This document shows positions 1 to 7,891 of a stretch of DNA of 64,000 nucleotides, piece by piece (the stretch's first letter is position 1; each line of letters begins with the position of its first letter). The stretch comes from Rhodospirillales bacterium (GTDB lineage Bacteria; Pseudomonadota; Alphaproteobacteria; TMED109): NCBI GenBank assembly GCA_028824295.1, contig JAPPED010000016.1, positions 32,226 to 96,225 on the forward strand. The letters run 5' to 3'. Under the pieces are notes generated by a model. It saw only the letters and a program-made list of their open reading frames with translations. It did no database searches and had not been told where the DNA came from. The position numbers and the translations under genes are program-made.

Positions 1-565
1 CAACGGTCATGGTGTACGCCTCTTCCCAGTTCCCGATGTTGGTGTGCCAGACGACTTCACCCGTCTTGGAGTCGAGGGCTACCACATCGGAATCCGGTGT
101 CGCGACGAAGACCTTGTCGCCGTACAGCGCGACGCCACGGTTGCCGATGTCGCAGCACATGTTGCCCGCGACCCCCTCCGGAATCTCGTCGTAGTACCGC
201 CAGATCTCGTCGCCAGTGCGAGCGTTGATCGCGAAGGTCCGGCCGTGCGAGGCGGTCGCGTACATCACGCCGTTGTTCACGAGCGGCGTGGTGTTCTGCG
301 CGTCGAGAACGCCGAACGAGAAGGTCCACTTGGGTACCAGGCGTTTGACCGTCTTGGTGTTGATCTGGGCAAGCGGGCTGTACCGAGTGCCCGAGTAGTC
401 CCGTGGCGCCATGAGCCAGTTGTTGGGATCCTGGGCTGCCTCAAGCAGCATCTCATCGGTTACGTAGTCCTGCGCCGAAGCTGTGCTCGTAACCAGTGCT
501 ACCGCGCCGGCGACGACTGCTCCCAGGATGAGGGAACCGGTCCTCCGAACGGTTTGAGTAGTCAT
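1..565 (-). CDS. PQQ-dependent alcohol dehydrogenase (quinoprotein), N-terminal part
   Basis: The gene reads off the left edge, so only the first 188 codons are present. The start at 565 follows a strong GGGAGGAA ribosome site seven bases upstream. Residues 1-31 are a signal peptide ending TSTASA, so the enzyme is exported to the periplasm. The mature part has the quinoprotein features PNNWLMAPRDYSGTRYSPL and NTTPLVNNGVMYATASHG, and NMCCDIGNRG, which carries the adjacent Cys-Cys pair that in this family forms a vicinal disulfide over the PQQ ring. Members oxidise methanol, ethanol or other alcohols and pass electrons to cytochrome c. The substrate cannot be read from this fragment. It is transcribed in the same direction as the nitrile hydratase-like genes but separated from them by about 390 bases. 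Confidence 0.93.
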   Translation of the reverse strand, partial: MTTQTVRRTGSLILGAVVAGAVALVTSTASAQDYVTDEMLLEAAQDPNNWLMAPRDYSGTRYSPLAQINTKTVKRLVPKWTFSFGVLDAQNTTPLVNNGVMYATASHGRTFAINARTGDEIWRYYDEIPEGVAGNMCCDIGNRGVALYGDKVFVATPDSDVVALDSKTGEVVWHTNIGNWEEAYTMTV

Positions 566-951
566 TGCAGTTTCCTCCCATCGAGGATGAGCATCCATCC
601 TCTGCGGGCAGAGCATACGGGCTGAGAACCCGACGCCAAGGAAGGCCAAGGGCATCCGCCCGCCTCCGAGGCGATCCGGGGCCGGTTCCCAGGGTTCAGG
701 GAGGCGCACTTGTGGGAACGTCAACCATCTAAAATAATGATAATAATGACAGACTCTATTCGTTTACCTGATGCAGGGCCCACGGCTGATGACACTTGTA
801 ACTGCGCGTCCGAAATATCTGGTGAACTGCGAGCACTGCCGGGAGGGACGCTGCCTGCGGTGGCCAGCGCGGACGGAACGGCGGCTTACGAAGACATCTT
901 GGCGAGAAAGGGTTTGCGAACCGTCACCGCGCCGCGCGTCCGCTCGTGCCA
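566..951. other. intergenic region, no gene recognised
   Basis: This stretch lies between the stop of the nitrile hydratase-like alpha gene and the start of the PQQ dehydrogenase. It should hold the dehydrogenase promoter. A short AT-rich patch at about 728-752 stands out from the GC-rich surroundings. No convincing coding region, repeat or terminator was seen. Confidence 0.5.
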
Positions 952-1623
952 CTAGGTGGCAACCGGCACGGTGACCCCGATGAGTGCGTCCCGGGTGACC
1001 AGGCCGGCCAGGTCTTCTTCGCTCATGCCGTCCGTGCCGGCCGGGCGCATAGGCAGGATCAGGTAACGCATGTCGGCGGTACTGTCGTGCACCCGGATGC
1101 TGACGTCAGGGTCGAGATCGGTGCCGAACTCGGCCAGCACGCGGCGCGGCTCGCGCACTGCCCGGCGGCGGTAGTTCCGGGACTTGTACCAGTCGGGGGG
1201 AAGACCGAGCAGGAACTTCGGATAGCACGAGCACAAGGTGCACACCACCAGATTGTGGGTTCGGGGTGTGTTCGCCATCACGAGGATCGGAATCGGCCCG
1301 ATATCGATGCCGAGCTCCGCTGCGGCCGCATTGGAATCGGTCAGCAGGCGCTTGCCAAAGGCGTGGTCGACCCAAGCCCTGGCTACGAGACGTGCGCCGG
1401 TGCTCGGGTTTAGGGCGTCCATCCGCTCGACCTGTGCCCGCATGTCGTCCGCGCTGAAGATCCCCTTCTCGACAAGAAGCGAGGTCACCGCCATTTGCAT
1501 CACCTGGTGTCGGACGAGAGGGGTGTCCTCCAGATCCGGTTGCGGGGGGTGGTGGTGCGTGGGATCCACGTCGTAGCCGTCGTGGTCGTGGCCGTGCGTG
1601 TTCCCGCCGGCAGGCCCAGTCAT
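952..1623 (-). CDS. nitrile hydratase alpha / thiocyanate hydrolase gamma-type subunit (Co-type)
   Basis: This 223-residue protein is the metal-binding subunit of the nitrile hydratase/thiocyanate hydrolase family. The metal claw VCTLCSC places cysteines at residues 128, 131 and 133. Thr at the variable position marks the cobalt type, and two of these cysteines are normally oxidised to sulfinate and sulfenate. Downstream are the family segments WYKSRNYRRRAVREPR and a conserved tail RPAGTDGMSEEDLAGLVTRD. The N-terminus has a His-rich stretch (residues 9-25), an unusual trait. The start is set by a four-base ATGA overlap with the upstream gene. It is the last gene of a coupled trio with the split beta halves. 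The substrate may be a nitrile or thiocyanate. The split architecture favours comparison with thiocyanate hydrolase, but this is inference. Confidence 0.9.
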   Translation of the reverse strand: MTGPAGGNTHGHDHDGYDVDPTHHHPPQPDLEDTPLVRHQVMQMAVTSLLVEKGIFSADDMRAQVERMDALNPSTGARLVARAWVDHAFGKRLLTDSNAAAAELGIDIGPIPILVMANTPRTHNLVVCTLCSCYPKFLLGLPPDWYKSRNYRRRAVREPRRVLAEFGTDLDPDVSIRVHDSTADMRYLILPMRPAGTDGMSEEDLAGLVTRDALIGVTVPVAT

Positions 1624-1928
1624 TCGGTATCTCCCGACACCGGTTCGAGCCAATGCTCGTAGATTTCGATTTCGACGCGGTCGCGCTCGCTGCCACGGTA
1701 GTCGGGCCACAGCGACCTGCTGGGGAATCCGACGCGGTAGAGCGTCTCCAGAGCGGCCTCCCGGTCGCCGTAGGCGAGCTGCTCCGGATTCCGGAAGCGT
1801 CCGCAGATCCGTTCTACCTGGCCGATCTTGCCGCGGCAGTACCAAGGCGTGCGCACGTGCCCCGGAGGGAACCGTTCGGAGACCCGGACGCGGCCGCCAC
1901 GCGCATATCTTGGTGCCGGGCCGCTCAC
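1620..1928 (-). CDS. nitrile hydratase beta-family protein, C-terminal (SH3-like) half only
   Basis: This 102-residue protein matches only the C-terminal half of a normal nitrile hydratase beta subunit. Its diagnostic element is PPGHVRTPWYCRGKIG (near residues 17-32), the SH3-like barrel that supplies the second active-site arginine. The end, VEIEIYEHWLEP, is also typical. The start is a GTG overlapping the stop of the upstream gene (GTGA at 1925-1928). Its own stop overlaps the start of the alpha-type gene (ATGA). A standalone gene for this half is what thiocyanate hydrolase uses for one of its three subunits. Since both junctions are clean coupling overlaps, this is a real split and not a recent frameshift. 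Confidence 0.82.
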   Translation of the reverse strand: MSGPAPRYARGGRVRVSERFPPGHVRTPWYCRGKIGQVERICGRFRNPEQLAYGDREAALETLYRVGFPSRSLWPDYRGSERDRVEIEIYEHWLEPVSGDTE

Positions 1929-2245
1929 CGGAGCGCCTCGTGGCGCCCCGCTTCGATCTCCGCCATGCGCTCGCCAAGCTCGTCGACCTCGATGACCCTT
2001 TTTTCGAGCAGGAGGTTCGTCATGGAGGCCATCCACCGCTCGTAATAGCTGTAGCGGTCGTAGGCGTCGGCGCCGAGTTCCTCGATCCCGCGGCGAAGCT
2101 CGTCGACCGTGAGGATTTCCTGCTGCCTCAGGAGCACCATGAGCGCGTCGACCCGCTTCTCCCACGGCGCGGGGTCGCGTTCCGCGCGGTCGATGGACCC
2201 GGCCTCAAGCCCTCCCATGTCGTGGTGGCGGCGTGCTCGGTCCAT
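1925..2245 (-). CDS. nitrile hydratase beta-family protein, N-terminal half only
   Basis: This 106-residue protein matches the N-terminal half of nitrile hydratase beta: HHDMGGLEAGSI at the start, WEKRVDALMVLL, an ELRRGIEELGADAY segment that carries the first conserved active-site Arg region, and YYERWMASMTNLLLEK. The start at 2245 follows GGAGGAGA by seven bases. It is the first gene of the trio. In gene order (N-half, C-half, alpha) it parallels scnB-scnA-scnC of thiocyanate hydrolase as I recall it. An alternative is that it is an activator of the P14K type, which also resembles the beta N-terminus, but the coupled C-half gene makes a structural subunit more likely. No P47K-type activator gene is adjacent. 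Confidence 0.8.
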   Translation of the reverse strand: MDRARRHHDMGGLEAGSIDRAERDPAPWEKRVDALMVLLRQQEILTVDELRRGIEELGADAYDRYSYYERWMASMTNLLLEKRVIEVDELGERMAEIEAGRHEALR

Positions 2246-2644
2246 CGCTTTCTCCTCCACGGTCCTGGCTTCAGGTCTCTGCACCCTGGCCGTCGCGGCG
2301 CCGGCGTTCGCAGACTACCTGCCGCGCGCCTTGTCCTGCTCGTCCGTTCCCGGCAATGCCGGGTCATCCGGATGGAACCGTGGTTGTCCCACATGCTACC
2401 CGCCTTGCGCGGCATCGTGAACGCACCGGTACCGCGCCGACGCACCGGCGCGCGAAGGGTTACCGAAGCCCACTGCCGGGGAACAAGCGGTCCGCCAAGA
2501 CCCCCGGCAGTTGGTGGAACCGCCGCTTTGACCTGGACGGCACTTCGGATGGGCGCTGCCCGGCGATCCTCAGGGGTTGGCTGCCGGGCTCGGCCGCGCG
2601 TCTTCGACGCGCTGCGGCGTTTCTACCGGAGCGCTTCGGCGCTG
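2246..2644. other. intergenic region, no gene recognised
   Basis: GC-rich stretch upstream of the split nitrile hydratase-type operon and downstream of the secreted protein gene. It should carry the operon promoter. No coding region or clear inverted repeat was recognised. Confidence 0.45.
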
Positions 2645-3154
2645 TTATTCGGAGTAGGGGCCGGTGCTGTCGATGGCGGCCGCGTACTGCGGAACACAGA
2701 TCCCGAGGTACCCTTCGGCGGCTTGCTGGAGTTCGTCAAGGGATTCCAGCCCTGCCAGAACCTGCTCGGGCTCGCGCAACAGGGCATCGACACCAACGCC
2801 GGGTCCCTGGGCGAGCTCCCGCATCCACTGCCGGCACAGCCCGCCGACTTCGGACTTCAGGATCTGGTCGATCACTGGTACGCAGGAGTGAAGGTACTCC
2901 TCGGCCATCCGAACTGGTCCACCTCGGCCGGCGAGAACCGCGATGAATCCGCGCGCGACGGCCTCGTCCGGACTGTGCAGACGAGACGTCCCCCACGGCT
3001 GGAGTTCCGCCCACAACGTACCGCACCGATCATTCCAGGCAGCCACCCGTTCCCGCGCAGCATCGCTCTCCGTTGCCTGTGCGTGGACGGGGCCCGGTTC
3101 GGCGAACGAGATGGACAGCGCAGCGATGGCGCAATAGGCGAGTGGTCTGGTCAC
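2645..3154 (-). CDS. small secreted protein of unknown function
   Basis: The product is 169 residues with a good signal peptide (hydrophobic residues 5-18, cleavage likely after PVHAQA). The start is GTG at 3154, preceded by GGGGAGG at eight bases. The mature part contains four cysteines (in RCGTLW, HSCVPV, GLCRQW and GICVPQ), which suggests two disulfides in a periplasmic protein. I do not recognise a family. Codon use fits the surroundings. It stands alone upstream of the nitrile hydratase-like genes and may or may not be cotranscribed with them across a 400-base gap. Confidence 0.65.
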   Translation of the reverse strand: MTRPLAYCAIAALSISFAEPGPVHAQATESDAARERVAAWNDRCGTLWAELQPWGTSRLHSPDEAVARGFIAVLAGRGGPVRMAEEYLHSCVPVIDQILKSEVGGLCRQWMRELAQGPGVGVDALLREPEQVLAGLESLDELQQAAEGYLGICVPQYAAAIDSTGPYSE

Positions 3155-3472
3155 GAGGGCCTCCCCGGGTTCGTATCAACCTGCGGGGCGACCTGGCCGG
3201 CCCACGGCAATCGACCGAGCATACGCTGCCCGACGACGCGTGGCGGCCCTTCCTCGGCTCTGCTGTGTCGGGTTGGTCCCGGAGACACGGGAGGACTTCA
3301 CGCGGGGGCGGCAGACAGGGTACGACCACGCGACCCGGCAGCGGCAGGTCGTATGCGTGACGGCGCCGGACTCCCGGCGAGCCTGTCGCGGGGAGCGAAC
3401 AACTACCATCTGGTGATCGGGCTCCGCGGGCCTGAACACCGGGATTCGGGGAGCGGGTAGCCGAAATTCTCA
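3155..3472. other. intergenic region between divergent genes
   Basis: This GC-rich region separates the minus-strand secreted protein gene from the plus-strand DUF488 gene and must contain both promoters. Nothing else was recognised in it. Confidence 0.45.
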
Positions 3473-4144
3473 ATGGCGGTCGGTGACGAGATGACAGCGG
3501 GCGGTACGACCACCAAAGCCGTGTTCACGATCGGCCACTCCAACCACCCGTTGGACGGGTTTCTGGCCCTTCTATTGCAACACGGCGTCACCGCGCTCGC
3601 CGACGTGCGTTCGGTGCCCCATAGCCGCCGCCACCCGCACTTCAATCGCAAAGCACTGGCCGCGGCGCTCGAGACGCGCGGCATCGACTACGTGTTCCTC
3701 GGTGGAGAGCTGGGCGGACGGCCCAGGGATCCTGCGCTCTACGAGCATGGACGTGTCAGCTATGAACGGGTCATGCGCACGGAGCCGTTCCGGGCAGGGA
3801 TCGGCCGCGTCCTGCGGGGAGCGGCGAGGCAATCGATCGCTCTCATGTGTGCGGAAAGGGAACCGCTGGACTGCCACCGAACGCTGCTCGTCGCCAGGGC
3901 GCTGGATCTATGGGGTCTGGAGATCCGGCACATCCACGCCGACAGGAGGGTGGAACGTCATGCCGACGCGATGGATCGCTTGGTCGAGAAATTCAACCTG
4001 CACGCGGAAGGGGACCTGTTCCAAGGGCCGCGCTCGCGCGCGGAACTCGTCAAGGAAGCCATGGCGCGCCAGGCCGGCATGGCTGCATGGTCCGATGGCC
4101 GTACTGACGCCGGACGGCGGCGGAAAGGCGATGGCTGGACCTGA
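3473..4144 (+). CDS. DUF488 family protein
   Basis: This 223-residue protein is a DUF488 member. Features are VFTIGHSNHPLDGF near the N-terminus, ADVRSVPHSRRHPHFN, FLGGELGGRPRDP, and the conserved CAEREPLDCHR segment with two Cys and a His around residues 125-135. The biochemical function of the family is not established. Two in-frame ATG codons (3473 and 3491) could start it; neither has a strong ribosome site. It is a single gene with no obvious operon partner, next to a TA cluster. Confidence 0.85.
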   Translation: MAVGDEMTAGGTTTKAVFTIGHSNHPLDGFLALLLQHGVTALADVRSVPHSRRHPHFNRKALAAALETRGIDYVFLGGELGGRPRDPALYEHGRVSYERVMRTEPFRAGIGRVLRGAARQSIALMCAEREPLDCHRTLLVARALDLWGLEIRHIHADRRVERHADAMDRLVEKFNLHAEGDLFQGPRSRAELVKEAMARQAGMAAWSDGRTDAGRRRKGDGWT

Positions 4145-4326
4145 CGACCGGGTCCGACGGGAATGCGGCAAGTTGCTTTCTCAGCCACTGCCTGCAGCCG
4201 GTGGCCCAGCAGCTTCGGCGTGCGACTTGGCCGGCGGCCGTGCACCTGCGTCAATGCCGTTCAGGTTGATTTGCTGTGGATTCCTCTCGTGATGCGATCG
4301 GAGGGTCGAACCTCCGGGACACCCGA

Positions 4327-4830
4327 TCAATGTCCGGAGAGGCGCCCGTCGTCGTCGATCAGAATCAGCTTCGTCGGTAGGCTAGAGCTCCATTTCCACA
4401 TGACCAGATTGATGTCGTCGGGACTGCTGCCAATGGCATAGCTTCGGACCCGCATGCCCACATACCCCGCCGCGATCAGCCGGTCTGCCAGAGCCTGTGA
4501 GGCGGGGATCGAACCAGCCAGCATTTCTGCTTCCCAGCGATGACATGCAAGATCGGCTTCTTCTATACCCAATGTGAGGCGCTGCTCTTCGTCCGATGCA
4601 TTGAAGACGGGTTCCGCGTCAACCTCGTACGCACAGAGCGTGAGTGGTTGGATTGGCCGGCCCGCGGGCTGGGCCTCGCGTATGGCGGTCAGCACCGTGA
4701 GCGAGGTGTAGATTGCCGGAATACCACGCCGATTAAAGCGCCCACCGTGGCGTCGCGCGCCTTCGCCGGATAAGGGAGTCCATGCCCACTGCGGATTGTG
4801 TGCCCGGTACACCAGCTCTTTGAAGTGCAT
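4327..4830 (-). CDS. RES-domain toxin
   Basis: This 167-residue protein has the RES fold: ELVYRAHNPQWAW at the start, GEGARRHGGRFNRRG, AIYTSLTVLTAIREAQ, and a C-terminal segment that includes SSSLPTKLILID. Characterised RES toxins degrade or modify NAD+ and arrest growth. The partner antitoxin gene lies just upstream (15-base gap), the usual order. The ribosome site before the ATG at 4830 is weak, so translation probably depends on coupling with the antitoxin. No frameshift or missing region is visible. Confidence 0.9.
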   Translation of the reverse strand: MHFKELVYRAHNPQWAWTPLSGEGARRHGGRFNRRGIPAIYTSLTVLTAIREAQPAGRPIQPLTLCAYEVDAEPVFNASDEEQRLTLGIEEADLACHRWEAEMLAGSIPASQALADRLIAAGYVGMRVRSYAIGSSPDDINLVMWKWSSSLPTKLILIDDDGRLSGH

Positions 4831-4845
4831 CAGTTGGCGGAAGAT

Positions 4846-5196
4846 TCACGCATAGCCGCCGGCCATGACGCGGTCGAGATACGCATGGACGTGGCTGGCC
4901 CGGCCGTCACGCACCAGTTGATCCGGTGTCATGCCTCCGAAGCCGGGCAAGGGCTCTGCCCGGAACCAGGCATAGGCTCCGATCGGAGACCCTGTCTCGG
5001 CCTCAATGCGGTTGAGGATCTCCAACATCTCGCGCAAACGGGTCTGGGTCTTCCGCGCTCGGATTCTGGTCTGGCGCGAGAACGCATCCTTTCCGAGCCC
5101 CAGTGTCCCCGCGATCTCGGACTTGGTAGTCCGTAGCGCATTGGCAATGAGAGTCGGCGAGAAGACTTGGTCTTCGACGAAATTCCGGAATTGCAT
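4846..5196 (-). CDS. Xre/ParS-type antitoxin of the RES toxin
   Basis: This 116-residue protein is the antitoxin of the RES pair. The N-terminal half has helix-turn-helix character (LIANALRTTKSEIAGTLGL). The C-terminal half matches the toxin-binding MbcA/ParS region (LREMLEILNRIEAETGS, AYAWFRAEPLPGFGGMTP, DQLVRDGRA). The start at 5196 is preceded by GAGG at about eight bases. It likely binds its own promoter in the AT-richer stretch just upstream, repressing both genes. Confidence 0.9.
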   Translation of the reverse strand: MQFRNFVEDQVFSPTLIANALRTTKSEIAGTLGLGKDAFSRQTRIRARKTQTRLREMLEILNRIEAETGSPIGAYAWFRAEPLPGFGGMTPDQLVRDGRASHVHAYLDRVMAGGYA

Positions 5197-5340
5197 GTCA
5201 CAACCTCAGGTATGTTCACGCATGTTAGCGTCATAAAATGTGCTAGTCGAGTGCGGCCCAAACCACCCTTTCGGTGAATACTCGGGCGGCTCACTCCCCT
5301 CTGGCGAACCTGAAAGACGATTACCGCTGACATTCAAAAG

Positions 5341-5480
5341 AGGGGGCCCAAGCCAAACTGGGCCATCTTGGCGGTTGGACGAAGCATTCGTCGGTCGCGC
5401 CACTACGGTCACGGATCTGGTTCACCAGGTTTCTGCCCCGCCGGTGTTGCAGTCAGTGCGAAGAGGTCAGCTGAACATCC
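5341..5480 (+). repeat. diverged direct repeat, left copy, flanking the Phd/PIN pair
   Basis: This stretch aligns along its length with 6474-6612 in the same orientation. Shared blocks include AGGGG(G/C)CCCAAGC, GGGCCAT(C/G)TTGGC, GTTGCAGTCA and ACATCC, with scattered differences and small indels. It lies upstream of the Phd/PIN TA pair; the right copy lies downstream. On the minus strand both copies encode similar short peptides, so they may be remains of one gene or element. Confidence 0.7.
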
Positions 5481-5669
5481 CGCAACCGCCGAGGCCGACA
5501 ACTCCGGCACGCAAGCGCCGACATGCCGCCGCCTCTCGCGAGCACCGGTCCATTCGAAGATCGAGCAGAGGTTGCCCAGGAGAACAGCGAAAAAATCGCC
5601 AGTTTGCGCCTTACAATCTGCCACTGACGCAAGTACCAACATTGCACTTGCTAGACAACGGCTGAGTCC

Positions 5670-5915
5670 ATGCGAACCGTCTCCCTAATGACCGCCAATC
5701 AGGAATTCTCGAAGCTGATTCGGGAGGTGGAGGGCGGCGATGAATTGGTCATCACCCGGCGCGGTGTGCCCATCGCGATGCTCGTCCCCCACCGGGGCGA
5801 TCGGACGGTGGACCCAGTTTGGACGGCGGCGTACCAGCGCATGATGGCACGGCTGGAAGACGGTGCCTCGCTCGGCGGCCTGAAAATCCGGCGCGACGAG
5901 CTCTATGACCGTTAA
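5670..5915 (+). CDS. Phd/YefM-type antitoxin
   Basis: This 81-residue protein begins with the Phd/YefM DNA-binding fold: VSLMTANQEFSKLIREVEGG, then DELVITRRGVPIAMLVPHR. The acidic and charged C-terminus would wrap the toxin. Its gene overlaps the PIN toxin gene by 11 bases, so the two are translationally coupled. It likely represses the operon. The pair sits between two diverged direct repeats (5341-5480 and 6474-6612). Confidence 0.92.
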   Translation: MRTVSLMTANQEFSKLIREVEGGDELVITRRGVPIAMLVPHRGDRTVDPVWTAAYQRMMARLEDGASLGGLKIRRDELYDR

Positions 5916-6363
5916 GGGCCGATTCTCCCTTGACACGAACATTCTTGTCTATGCCGTTGACCGCGATGCCGGAGTACGCCACGAACTGTCCCGGGCGCTC
6001 GTGGGTCGGGCCGCCCGGAGCGACTGCGTGCTCGCCGCGCAGGCACTTGCCGAGTTCTTTCACGCAACGACACGAAAGGGCCTTCTCGCGCCTGCGGCTG
6101 CAAGCGCTCTCGTGCGCGATTGGCTCGACGTCTTTCACGTGACTTCGGCCGACACGGTGGCCCTGGTCGAAGCGATGGATGCAGTCGGGGAACACCGGCT
6201 GTCGTTCTGGGAGGCGATGCTCTGGGCCACGGCCCGGCAGAGCGGTTGCTCGGCGATCCTCAGTGAGGACATGCAGGATGGCCGGCGCCTGGGCGGCGTC
6301 GAGTTCTTCAATCCCTTCACGGAAGATGCTTCTGCCCGCCTTGAGCCGCTGTTGGCACCATAG
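5905..6363 (+). CDS. PIN-domain toxin (VapC-like)
   Basis: This 152-residue protein is a PIN-domain ribonuclease. The N-terminal FSLDTNILVYAVDRD has the first catalytic Asp; SDCVLAAQALAEFFHATT holds the central Glu; SFWEAMLWATARQSGC and ILSEDMQDGR give the distal acidic residues. Such toxins cleave tRNA or rRNA under divalent metal. Length is normal and nothing is missing. It is the second gene of the pair, coupled by overlap to the antitoxin. Confidence 0.93.
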   Translation: MTVKGRFSLDTNILVYAVDRDAGVRHELSRALVGRAARSDCVLAAQALAEFFHATTRKGLLAPAAASALVRDWLDVFHVTSADTVALVEAMDAVGEHRLSFWEAMLWATARQSGCSAILSEDMQDGRRLGGVEFFNPFTEDASARLEPLLAP

Positions 6364-6473
6364 TGCCCGAGTGACTGCCTGATCCGCCGCCAGGTCGACG
6401 GCGCGAACCACCGCTGTGCGGCACGCGGACTGTGGCGATCCCGCGAGACGGTTGGCATCGCCGTTCGAGAGGG

Positions 6474-6612
6474 AGGGGCCCCAAGCTGACCGGGCCATGT
6501 TGGCAATTGGGCGAAGCGACGGCCGACCGCGCCTTAGCGATCCTGAAACCTGTTCGCCGGAGTTCTCGTCGGTCGGTGTTGCAGTCAAGGCGGGCAGAGC
6601 AGTGGGACATCC
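6474..6612 (+). repeat. diverged direct repeat, right copy, flanking the Phd/PIN pair
   Basis: Right partner of the repeat at 5341-5480, same orientation, lying between the PIN toxin gene and the 3' end of the Fic gene. Together the two copies bracket the TA pair, as if the pair was inserted into, or transposed with, one copy. Confidence 0.7.
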
Positions 6613-6630
6613 GTGAGCAGGGCATGCCGA

Positions 6631-7857
6631 TTAGTCTGCTGCTTCCGGGAACAGTCCCGGCAGCCAACGCGACGCCAGTCGTGCCGGGAAAGCGAGCCGA
6701 AGCGGGGCGTGCGAGGATTCGGACTGCAAGGCTCCGTGCTTCAGCAGGGCAGAGGTCACCCGACGGGCTTGCCGTTCCCTCGTTCCCAACAGGTTCGGAA
6801 GGTCGCCGCGCGGCAGTTCGCCGCGGAACAACACCGCCTCCAGCACGGCGCCTGATTTCATGGGCAGGGTGCCGACGCGTTCTTCTTCTTCCGCCCAGAC
6901 CATGATTCTGCTGTGCAGGCGCTCAAGGGTAACCAGCCCTCCCATGAACTGTACCTGGTCGATGCACAAGCGGAGAAAAAACCGCGTGAACTCCGCCAGT
7001 GCCTGTTCGCTCAAGTTTCCGCGTCCGTCGAGATCGTTCCGGCGAGACAGGTCGCAGGCTGCCAGTTGCGCCTTGTAGGCGTCGGCGTGGCGCGCAAGCC
7101 CCCGTGCGATCGACCAGACGCCACCGGTGTCGAGTGCGTCCCGGAGCATGGCGTAAGACATCATGCGGGCGACCCGCCCGTTGCCATCCAGAAACGGATG
7201 GATCCAGAGGAGGCGGTGATGGGCAGCGGCGGAGGCCATGATCGTGTCCGTCGTGCCAAGGCGGCTGTAGACGGCCTCGAACCGGTCAAGGAAACGCGGC
7301 ACCGCGCTGGGGCTGACCGGGGAATGCCGACCCACCCGCACGTGGCGTTCGCGAAAGGCGCCAGGGATAACGGCAACACGCTCCTTCGTGTCTGGCTCTT
7401 CGATCCAGCGCAGTGCGTCAGGGAGCAGCTGGCAAAATCGGCGATGGGTTTCCGTGAGGCCGGCAACCGTCACCGCGCGATCCTTCAGGCCGCCGCCGTC
7501 GATCCATTTCTGGACTTCGATATGGGCCTTCGCCTCAAGCTGGAGATCGCGTTGTTCGGGCTCGGTGCTGTAGTCGCCCTTGAGCGCGCGTTCGATGTCA
7601 ACCGGATGGACGTCGTGCCCCTCGATCAGGTTGCTGTAGTAGCAGTTCATCGCGCGGACGAGCGTGGCGAGCCCCATCAGCACGCCGTCCGGCAGGCTGC
7701 GCCGGAATCCGGTCGACCGGATCGCCAGTTCGACGACCAGATCGGTGAGTTCCGCGCGGTGCTTGGATCCTTCGGTAATGAGCAGGGGACCCATCCGAGC
7801 AGTGCGTTCGCCGTGGTCCTCAGCCTCGCCGGAGGCCGCAGATATGACCGGATTCAT
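6631..7857 (-). CDS. Fic-domain AMPylase-like protein
   Basis: This 408-residue protein has the Fic active-site motif HPFLDGNGRVAR near residue 218. An N-terminal inhibitory helix motif SNLIEG lies near residue 77, so it is of the self-inhibited type with the inhibitory segment before the Fic core. After the core comes a region with winged-helix character (residues about 320-400, with RQARRVTSALLKHGAL). Such proteins transfer AMP to target proteins. The start at 7857 has only a weak ribosome site. An AT-rich inverted repeat lies about 20 bases upstream. It stands alone among TA pairs. Confidence 0.9.
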   Translation of the reverse strand: MNPVISAASGEAEDHGERTARMGPLLITEGSKHRAELTDLVVELAIRSTGFRRSLPDGVLMGLATLVRAMNCYYSNLIEGHDVHPVDIERALKGDYSTEPEQRDLQLEAKAHIEVQKWIDGGGLKDRAVTVAGLTETHRRFCQLLPDALRWIEEPDTKERVAVIPGAFRERHVRVGRHSPVSPSAVPRFLDRFEAVYSRLGTTDTIMASAAAHHRLLWIHPFLDGNGRVARMMSYAMLRDALDTGGVWSIARGLARHADAYKAQLAACDLSRRNDLDGRGNLSEQALAEFTRFFLRLCIDQVQFMGGLVTLERLHSRIMVWAEEEERVGTLPMKSGAVLEAVLFRGELPRGDLPNLLGTRERQARRVTSALLKHGALQSESSHAPLRLAFPARLASRWLPGLFPEAAD

Positions 7858-7877
7858 GGCCGCTTCGTGTACTACGA

Positions 7878-7891
7878 TTAATTCATATTAA
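7878..7891. promoter_or_regulatory. AT-rich inverted repeat upstream of the Fic gene
   Basis: The sequence TTAATTCATATTAA (arms TTAAT and ATTAA, four-base spacer) lies about 20 bases upstream of the Fic start codon. The position fits an operator or core promoter element. Similar spacing is seen for longer inverted repeats before the two DUF4143 ATPase genes at 50.2 and 53.6 kb. Confidence 0.45.

Noticed and set aside
1598..3460. 620-codon open frame on the plus strand
   Set aside because: It lies antisense to the split nitrile hydratase genes and the secreted protein gene, is Arg/Pro-rich without any motif, and reflects high GC content.
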